This document shows positions 6,757-11,174 of a stretch of 11,174 nucleotides of DNA, in pieces. A model generated the notes under the pieces. The model was not told where the DNA came from. It ran no database searches and was given only the letters and a program-made list of their open reading frames with translations. Origin of the DNA: Thermoplasmatota archaeon (GTDB taxonomy: Archaea > Thermoplasmatota > Thermoplasmata > GCA-020350865 > JAUVCJ01); assembly GCA_030595765.1 (NCBI GenBank), contig JAUVCJ010000053.1:1-11174 (forward strand). The letters are read 5' to 3'. How positions within the stretch are numbered: position 1 is the stretch's first letter; each line of letters starts with the position of its first letter. The position numbers and the translations under genes were made by a program.

Positions 6757-7713
6757 ATGACAAATGATTCCAAGGACGACCTTAAGAGCAAATACTTTCA
6801 GTGGAAGGTGGAAGGGTACGAAGTAGCCTCACTGGAACCCCATTTGGACACGGATAATTCCGAAGGGACAAAGGCTTTTGAGGAATTCGAGAAAAATGTT
6901 GGACTTGTAAAGAAAATGGAAGAAGATATCAAGTTGTTGGCTGAGGAATCTGAGGGATTTGAAGAGGACATTCAGGCAGTCCGCAACAAACTCAAGAACC
7001 CAACAAAGACCCAAGAAATTGCTCGTGACATCCACAAGCTCAAGGGCAAGGTCAAGGAAAACATGTTCGTCACCATGATGCAGGGAGGGTTCCATGTCAT
7101 AGCTGATGAGCCTGAAGAAACTGCACCATCATCTACTCCTGAGCAATCATCCCCAGCAACCCCTGCTAGCACTCCAACTCAAGCGGCTGTTTCTGCTCCT
7201 GCTCAGCCAACTCCTGCAGTTCCTGCTCAGCCCAAGAATGAAGGCGCTGAGATCAAACCTGGATTCTCATACCTGATGAAGGACGACACTTCAGAAAAGA
7301 CCTACGAGATATTCAAGGAGTACATTAACAGCCATGAAGATGTCAAAGGCATGATAATAACAAGGGATTTCCCTGAGAACCTCAGGAAAACATACGGGTT
7401 TAAGGAGGATATGCAAATATTCTGGCTCTCCAACATGGAAAAGGATTTTGCTATCAAGCCTGTGGACCTGGGTCAACTTTTCCTCCAGATAGAGAGCTTC
7501 ATAAACGAATACGATTTCTCTTTCATTCTGCTCTCTGGAATGGAATACCTGATCACCCAAAACAACTACGTATCGGTCCTGAAATTCCTCCAGCTTGTCA
7601 ACGAGCAGGTGGCTGTGCAGGGCGCGGCGTTGCTTGTCCCCATCTCTCCAGCAACTCTTGATACCCAGGATCTCAAGCTCATCGAGAGGGAATTGAAGGT
7701 CATCAACAAGTAA
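6757..7713 (+). CDS. Coiled-coil protein with C-terminal DUF835 domain
   Basis: A soluble protein of 318 residues in three parts. Residues 5-108 are charged and helical, beginning with a W-x-x-E-G-Y-x-V-x-x-L-E turn (16-27) that I have seen at the head of other archaeal coiled-coil proteins, then a probable coiled coil (FEEFEKNVGLVKKMEEDIK and on). Residues 121-160 are a Pro/Ala/Ser/Thr/Gln linker. Residues 169-315 match DUF835: GFSYLM near its start, FWLSNM in the middle, a FSFILLSGMEYLITQNN core (255-270) and a VPISPATLD end. DUF835 is an archaeal domain of unknown biochemistry that often appears with sensory or regulatory partners. There is no signal peptide or membrane segment. The ATG has GTGGGG seven bases upstream. 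A winged-helix/P-loop protein follows 75 bases later, so the pair may be one signalling unit, an inference. Confidence 0.87.
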   Translation: MTNDSKDDLKSKYFQWKVEGYEVASLEPHLDTDNSEGTKAFEEFEKNVGLVKKMEEDIKLLAEESEGFEEDIQAVRNKLKNPTKTQEIARDIHKLKGKVKENMFVTMMQGGFHVIADEPEETAPSSTPEQSSPATPASTPTQAAVSAPAQPTPAVPAQPKNEGAEIKPGFSYLMKDDTSEKTYEIFKEYINSHEDVKGMIITRDFPENLRKTYGFKEDMQIFWLSNMEKDFAIKPVDLGQLFLQIESFINEYDFSFILLSGMEYLITQNNYVSVLKFLQLVNEQVAVQGAALLVPISPATLDTQDLKLIERELKVINK

Positions 7714-7738
7714 GACCCCAATTCGAAGCAGACAATCG

Positions 7739-7746
7739 TTTAATAT
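7739..7746 (+). promoter_or_regulatory. Probable TATA box of the winged-helix/P-loop gene
   Basis: TTTAATAT lies 43 bases before the ATG, placing a start near 7768 and leaving a leader of about 20 bases that contains the strong ribosome binding site GGAAGGAGGG (7775-7784). The gene could then be transcribed apart from its DUF835 neighbour. Confidence 0.4.
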
Positions 7747-7788
7747 CAGCACTTCCATTTCAGGGGTGTTACTTGGAAGGAGGGTAGA

Positions 7789-9003
7789 ATGTCCAGGTTG
7801 ACGGTCAAAGAGCGTGTGATGCTGCACCTGTGCAATTTTAGCCATCTAAGAGATGAATATGAAGTTGTTCTGGAAGTTACCCAGGAAGGGATAGCCGAAG
7901 AGGTGGACATAAAGATCAACCATGTTCCCAGAGCAATGAAGGTCCTGATGGAAGAAGAGCTTATTCTAGTTCGAACTGCTCCGATCAGAGGGGGGAAAAG
8001 GCGGAGAAAATCCTATTTTTTAACAGATAGGGGCCTGCTTGAGACAAACGATTTCAGGAAGCTCCTTGAGGAGGCCGAGGTTCAGATAATTGACGGTAAT
8101 AAAAGAACTACCTCCACCATTGGTGACCTCAGAAGGTTGCTGGGAAGCAATGTTCAATACCTTCATGTCTTCAATCACGTCGATGAGGATGGATGCTTTC
8201 ACATGAACTCGTTCTGCGGCCAGGGGATTGAGGATCGTGGCACAGAGCCGCAGACATACACCCTGTTCGGTGAGGTGCCCTGGCAGGATGAGTTCTTTGG
8301 TCGTGAACACGAGCTGGAACAGCTTCAGGAATGGCTTGATTCAAGCGCCATTAGCGTTATCGTGATCGCAGGAGTGGATGGACAGGGAAAGAAATCCCTT
8401 ATGGCCAGGCTACTGGAGGATTACATTGGAGAGCGACACATATTCTGGAACCGATGCAATCCCTGGGACGACCTTGTTGACCTTACTGAACATGTGGCTA
8501 GGTTCCTTGAGAGTCTGAGGAGGCCAGCTCTTAAGGCCCTGATGCGCACAAGGAGAACATGGGACGAGAGAGCCGTCATGGAAGAATTGAGAAAAGAGAT
8601 GTGTGACATGTCGGCGATCGTATTCATCGGAGACATCATGACCTGCGCTGGATGCATGCCGATAGTTAAAGAGATCATTCAGGCCTCCAGGCTTAACCCC
8701 GAGCTCAAGCTCGTTCTGTCCACCACAGACAATGAGCTATTCAGGAATCGATACAGGGACCATAGTGGCGATTTCATACGCATTATGAACCTTGAGGGAT
8801 TGAAGCAAGCGGATGCCAGATACTTCTTCAAGGACTCTCTATCCGATAGACAATTGGAAATGCTGGTAAATTTGTCAAATGGACACCCAAGAACTCTAAA
8901 ATCATTTTCCAGGCTCGACCTATCCAACATAACATCCAAAGCTGGTGAGGTCAATGATGACCAGATGATGATACGTTTCCTCCAGAATCTGGAAAGTGGT
9001 TAG
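7789..9003 (+). CDS. Winged-helix regulator with STAND-like P-loop domain
   Basis: The 404 residues combine an N-terminal winged helix (about 5-85) with a P-loop NTPase-like domain (about 165-375). The winged helix has VTQEGIAEEV as its positioning helix, INHVPRAMKVLMEE as the recognition helix and a basic wing, RGGKRRRKSYFLT. The second domain opens with FFGRE (169-173), typical of STAND and ORC-type modules, then GVDGQGKKSL at the P-loop (195-204), a Walker B-like IVFIGD (277-282), and NGHPRTL (364-370), like the GxP motif of STAND proteins. By family this would be a signal-responsive transcription regulator. Two key positions deviate: Lys202 replaces the P-loop Thr/Ser and Gly281 the first Walker B acidic residue, so nucleotide hydrolysis may be lost. 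No C-terminal repeat sensor is present, so it is short for STAND. The ATG has a strong ribosome binding site. Confidence 0.82.
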   Translation: MSRLTVKERVMLHLCNFSHLRDEYEVVLEVTQEGIAEEVDIKINHVPRAMKVLMEEELILVRTAPIRGGKRRRKSYFLTDRGLLETNDFRKLLEEAEVQIIDGNKRTTSTIGDLRRLLGSNVQYLHVFNHVDEDGCFHMNSFCGQGIEDRGTEPQTYTLFGEVPWQDEFFGREHELEQLQEWLDSSAISVIVIAGVDGQGKKSLMARLLEDYIGERHIFWNRCNPWDDLVDLTEHVARFLESLRRPALKALMRTRRTWDERAVMEELRKEMCDMSAIVFIGDIMTCAGCMPIVKEIIQASRLNPELKLVLSTTDNELFRNRYRDHSGDFIRIMNLEGLKQADARYFFKDSLSDRQLEMLVNLSNGHPRTLKSFSRLDLSNITSKAGEVNDDQMMIRFLQNLESG

Positions 9004-9088
9004 ATGATGGAGGCTGTGATATGGCGGAGAATGCTAGATTGGGGAGTATTAGATGATGGTGAAGGTTGTTAGATATGGAGGGTGATAT
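9004..9088 (+). other. Repeat-rich leader of nadM with a possible 22-codon frame
   Basis: The spacer repeats a TTAGAT(GAT)GG-type phrase three times, starting near 9000, 9050 and 9069, each followed by G-rich, ribosome-binding-site-like bases. An ATG directly after the winged-helix gene stop opens a 22-codon frame (9004-9072). It has no clear ribosome binding site and no recognisable product, so I do not call it a gene. No TATA box is evident, so nadM may be read through from the gene before it. Confidence 0.35.
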
Positions 9089-9697
9089 ATGAGGATATTA
9101 TACGTCGGCCGGTTCCAGCCCTTTCATTTGGGTCATTTCACAATCATAAAAGAGCTTTCACATCGCTGCGATGAGCTCATCGTGGTGATAGGCTCCTCCC
9201 AGTACAGCCACACCAGAGAGAACCCGTTCACTGCTGGAGAAAGATATGAGATGGTTACCCGGGCACTGGCCGCTGAAAAAATTCACAACGTATCTGTAAT
9301 CCCGGTAGAAGACCTTCACAGACCTGCACTCTGGGCAGCGCATGTTCAGACCCAGGTACCAAACTTCGAGGTTGTTGCTACCAACGATCCTGTGACTGCA
9401 AGGGTATTTGGCGAGTTGGGATTCCAGGTGGAAGCCATAGCACTGAACCAGAGAGATAGTCTTTCTGGCACCAACATCAGAAATTTAATTGCATCAGAAG
9501 GAGATCTTGAATCGCCGGAAGGAAATTTGGAATCATCAGAAAGAGGGTGGGAGGATCTTTTACCAAAGGAAGTTGTTGACCTTTTAATGGAATTCGATGG
9601 GGTGGCAAGGGTCAGGGCTCTGAATGAAAATGAGACCATTCAGGTAAAAAACGAGGGTAAAAAGATGGAGCCTGCCCAGATGAACAGACCCAGGTGA
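9089..9697 (+). CDS. nadM: Nicotinamide-nucleotide adenylyltransferase, archaeal type
   Basis: NadM joins NMN (or nicotinate mononucleotide) and ATP to make NAD (or deamido-NAD) and pyrophosphate, in the cytosol. The nucleotidyltransferase signature is intact: GRFQPFHLGH (7-16) with the HxGH motif H13-H16, ENPFTAGER (44-52), the ND pair at 99-100 and LSGTNIR (125-131) for triphosphate binding. At 202 residues it is longer than the usual 170 or so. The extra length comes from a 14-residue tandem duplication at 137-150 (EGDLESP, EGNLESS), placed between the SGTxIR helix and the WEDLLP helix, and from a loose C-terminal tail (about 180-202). The ATG is preceded by GGAGGGTGAT. Its stop codon lies inside the ribosome binding site of pncC, which also acts on NMN. 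Confidence 0.95.
   Translation: MRILYVGRFQPFHLGHFTIIKELSHRCDELIVVIGSSQYSHTRENPFTAGERYEMVTRALAAEKIHNVSVIPVEDLHRPALWAAHVQTQVPNFEVVATNDPVTARVFGELGFQVEAIALNQRDSLSGTNIRNLIASEGDLESPEGNLESSERGWEDLLPKEVVDLLMEFDGVARVRALNENETIQVKNEGKKMEPAQMNRPR
9497..9538 (+). repeat. nadM: In-frame tandem duplication inside nadM
   Basis: Two 21-base units (9497-9517, 9518-9538) encode EGDLESP and EGNLESS. Differences are mostly at codon third positions or conservative, which suggests an old duplication that stayed in frame. It expands an acidic surface loop rather than a catalytic motif. Confidence 0.7.
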
Positions 9698-9702
9698 TAT
9701 GA

Positions 9703-10170
9703 TTGCTAGACACATGGAGTGAACTTGGAAACCGTTTGGCCTCCTCTGGCATTACACTTGCAGCTGCCGAGTCCTGCACTGGTGGGCTGATCTGCCATAA
9801 AATATCAAGCCTACCTGGTAGCTCACGATTTTTTATTGGAGGCCTGGTCGCATATGACAACGATGTCAAAACTAACATGCTGGGAGTCTCCCATGAGATC
9901 ATCTCCTCCAAAGGCGCTGTGAGCGAGGAGTGCGCACAGGCAATGGCCAGCGGAGTCAGGAAATTGCTCAAGGCAGAAGTAGGGATCGCAACCACAGGGA
10001 TCGCAGGCCCTGATGGAGGCACCCACGCCCTGCCTGTAGGAGTGGTCTATCTGGCAATTTGCAGTAGTAAGGAGCAAGTTGTGAAAAAGCACCATTTCAA
10101 GGGAGATAGGGAGCAGGTCGTTACCAGTGCTGCCCAGAAGATGCTGGAGTTGCTTTGCCATCATTATTAA
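9703..10170 (+). CDS. pncC: NMN deamidase, CinA C-terminal family
   Basis: PncC hydrolyses the amide of NMN to give nicotinate mononucleotide and ammonia, feeding NAD recycling. The 155 residues are a stand-alone CinA C-terminal domain, close to the roughly 160 of bacterial PncC. They carry AESCTGG (22-28), YDNDVKTNMLGV (51-62), GAVSEECA (71-78), TGIAGPDGG (98-106) and PVGVVY (111-116). The N-terminal MoCF-like domain of full CinA is absent, as expected for PncC. The start is a TTG (9703-9705): an in-frame TGA lies just before it, no usable in-frame ATG follows early, and GGTGAT sits four bases upstream. That site overlaps the nadM stop codon, with only five bases between the genes, so translation is probably coupled. 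Activity of archaeal members on NMN is inferred from the family. Confidence 0.92.
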   Translation: MLDTWSELGNRLASSGITLAAAESCTGGLICHKISSLPGSSRFFIGGLVAYDNDVKTNMLGVSHEIISSKGAVSEECAQAMASGVRKLLKAEVGIATTGIAGPDGGTHALPVGVVYLAICSSKEQVVKKHHFKGDREQVVTSAAQKMLELLCHHY

Positions 10171-10177
10171 TGATCAT

Positions 10178-10265
10178 ATCCACATTCTTGTCTTCACTCT
10201 TATAATCCACATTCTTGTCTTCACTCTTATAATCCATACAAATTATAATCCATACAAAATGATAA
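10178..10265. repeat. 27-bp perfect tandem repeat followed by two 16-17-bp repeats
   Basis: A 27-base unit at 10179-10205 is repeated exactly at 10206-10232. It is pyrimidine-rich and ends in CTTATAA. Two shorter units, each opening TCCATACAAA and closing with ATAA, follow at 10233-10248 and 10249-10265. All four units share TCCA at the start and ATAA at the end. They begin just after the pncC stop. They may be duplicated 3'-end signals, since the unit is U-rich in the pncC sense, or a slippage array. Confidence 0.85.
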
Positions 10266-10284
10266 GTGTGCCACTTTAGCTTCA

Positions 10285-10292
10285 TTTTTTTT
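10285..10292 (+). terminator. U8 tract, probable 3' end of the pncC transcript
   Basis: A run of eight T residues lies 115 bases after the pncC stop with no hairpin before it. Archaeal termination works mostly at such U-tracts, by intrinsic release and by FttA cleavage, and fttA itself is in this window. The U-rich repeats between it and the stop may add further sites. Confidence 0.45.
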
Positions 10293-10315
10293 CAGTCCAA
10301 ATCATCGCAGGGTTT

Positions 10316-10359
10316 CCAATAATTCACACACGATTTACCAATAATTCACATGCGCTTTA
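10316..10359. repeat. Two 22-bp direct repeats before the surface-protein promoter
   Basis: Units at 10316-10337 and 10338-10359 match at 19 of 22 positions. Each begins CCAATAATTCACA and ends TTTA, and a further CCAAA begins a third at 10360. The second unit ends eight bases before the TATA box. A 22-base period is about two helical turns, so a protein could bind both units on one face. Confidence 0.7.
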
Positions 10360-10367
10360 CCAAATGA

Positions 10368-10375
10368 TTATATAT
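10368..10375 (+). promoter_or_regulatory. TATA box of the surface-protein gene
   Basis: TTATATAT is a strong archaeal TATA box. Its centre is about 28 bases before the ATG at 10400, so transcription should begin within a few bases of the start codon and the mRNA would be nearly leaderless. Confidence 0.65.
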
Positions 10376-10399
10376 GCCAGGCAGAATCCAACCTACTTA

Positions 10400-11174
10400 A
10401 TGACTGGGTGGTTTATGGCTGGTTGGATAATAACTGGGTGGCTGGATGGCTTAAGCTGTCACCTCTCGAAAAAGGCTCTTGCTATCCTTCTAATCCTTGC
10501 CATTTTCATATCCATCCCAGGCAATGTCCTGTTGGTTGATGCTCAGGTTGGCGGGATACGTGTAACCGACAGTACTGGGCTTATCTCAGGGAAGATACCC
10601 ATTATGGCTGAGCCTGGAACAACCATACCCATAGGTCTCATCAAATTGGAAAAGACTGGAGCAGGGGTAGACCCACTCATCACAAGAATTACCTTTACCT
10701 TCACAGGGACCGAAGAGAGCGGCGTTGTCAACGATGTCGCCAATGTTTACCTCTACTGGGACAATGACCTGGACGGCTCTCCCGATGGTAACGCTTTGTG
10801 GGACTCTCCCAGGCCTCTGGAACAATCCAGCATCACCTTCACCTCCACTGACGAATCAGAAGGGGGGCATTACCTGACCGTGGGCTCAGACGATGATGCG
10901 CTCAATCTGTTGATAGTGTATGAGCTTGCAGGTGGATTTCCAGCAGCAACTCCATGGAATCATATCGGAGTGTGTTTATCCAGCCCTGCAGACATACTTT
11001 CCGATGCCGAAGGGATAACCCTGGAAAATGAGCCTCTTTGCCTGGGCAATGGCTCCGTCATCTCGGACTCTGGCGCTCCAGGCCAGGAATCGCTGCTCCT
11101 GCCCATTGGCGCAATTGGATTCATAGCAGTTTTTACTATATGGAAGAGAAAAAACCCGAAAACTCTAGAGAAAT
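10400..11174 (+). CDS. Secreted, C-terminally anchored surface protein, 3' end not in window
   Basis: The frame runs 258 codons from an ATG to the right edge with no stop. After an unusual Trp-rich head (residues 1-20) comes a Lys-Lys then hydrophobic signal segment (about 24-46), with likely cleavage after VDA (46-48). The ectodomain (49-228) is acidic, Thr/Ser- and Gly-rich and beta-looking. It includes a DNDLDGSPDGN loop (121-131) like calcium-binding loops, and two Cys (192, 214). A Pro-Gly, then a hydrophobic helix (about 231-248) and WKRKNPK close it, a C-terminal anchor layout resembling PEF-CTERM-type tails but without PEF. It looks nearly complete. I do not recognise the family. The ATG at 10415 is a second possible start; the TATA box favours 10400. 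Function is unknown; envelope location is well supported. Confidence 0.8.
   Translation, partial: MTGWFMAGWIITGWLDGLSCHLSKKALAILLILAIFISIPGNVLLVDAQVGGIRVTDSTGLISGKIPIMAEPGTTIPIGLIKLEKTGAGVDPLITRITFTFTGTEESGVVNDVANVYLYWDNDLDGSPDGNALWDSPRPLEQSSITFTSTDESEGGHYLTVGSDDDALNLLIVYELAGGFPAATPWNHIGVCLSSPADILSDAEGITLENEPLCLGNGSVISDSGAPGQESLLLPIGAIGFIAVFTIWKRKNPKTLEK

Noticed and set aside
9823..10164. Minus-strand open frame across pncC
   Set aside because: It is opposite a clear PncC domain and has no motif or start signal.
10178..10359. CRISPR-like array
   Set aside because: The units adjoin each other with no unique spacers, differ in length from block to block, and no cas gene is present.
10543..10825. 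Minus-strand open frames across the surface-protein gene
   Set aside because: The plus-strand frame has a signal peptide, an ectodomain, a C-terminal anchor and a strong promoter; the opposite frames have none of these.

Overview
The window is archaeal chromosome, most likely from a Thermoplasmatota-type euryarchaeon. Three families settle the domain: an archaeal KH-CPSF metallo-beta-lactamase (aCPSF1/FttA), a self-processing 20S proteasome beta subunit whose sequence resembles the Thermoplasma one as I remember it, and an archaeal-type NMN adenylyltransferase (NadM). TATA-like boxes about 25 bases before starts, GGTGA-type ribosome binding sites and at least one apparently leaderless gene agree with this. 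The DUF835 protein and the winged-helix/P-loop protein next to it are of kinds I associate with Thermoplasmata relatives, but the exact lineage is inference. No tRNA, rRNA, CRISPR array, transposase or phage gene was found.

Left half (1-6638), all on the minus strand. In transcription order: a small zinc-ribbon protein of unknown function (6638-6237), a large OPT-family transporter (5959-3791), proteasome beta psmB (3648-3013), the transcription termination factor fttA (2938-1034), and the 5' part of a fused NAD(P)HX epimerase/dehydratase gene (794 to the left edge). Two spacers stand out. The psmB promoter carries three 17-bp direct repeats plus an inverted repeat against its TATA box. The fttA-nnr spacer holds nested inverted repeats that can form mutually exclusive hairpins.

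Right half (6757-11174), all on the plus strand, diverging from a 118-bp intergenic region at 6639-6756. It starts with a coiled-coil/DUF835 protein, then a winged-helix protein with a STAND-like but degenerate P-loop domain. Next come nadM and pncC, tightly coupled, with the pncC ribosome binding site overlapping the nadM stop codon. A 229-bp repeat-rich spacer follows, and then a secreted, C-terminally anchored surface protein that runs off the right edge and has a nearly ideal leaderless promoter.

Two functional themes emerge. One is protein and RNA turnover (proteasome, FttA, peptide-type transporter). The other is NAD metabolism, seen at both ends (NADHX repair on the left, NMN adenylylation and NMN deamidation on the right). 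The least understood parts are the DUF835/winged-helix pair, the conserved-looking zinc-ribbon protein with no good ATG, and the structured spacers at 862-930, 3741-3799 and 10178-10359.
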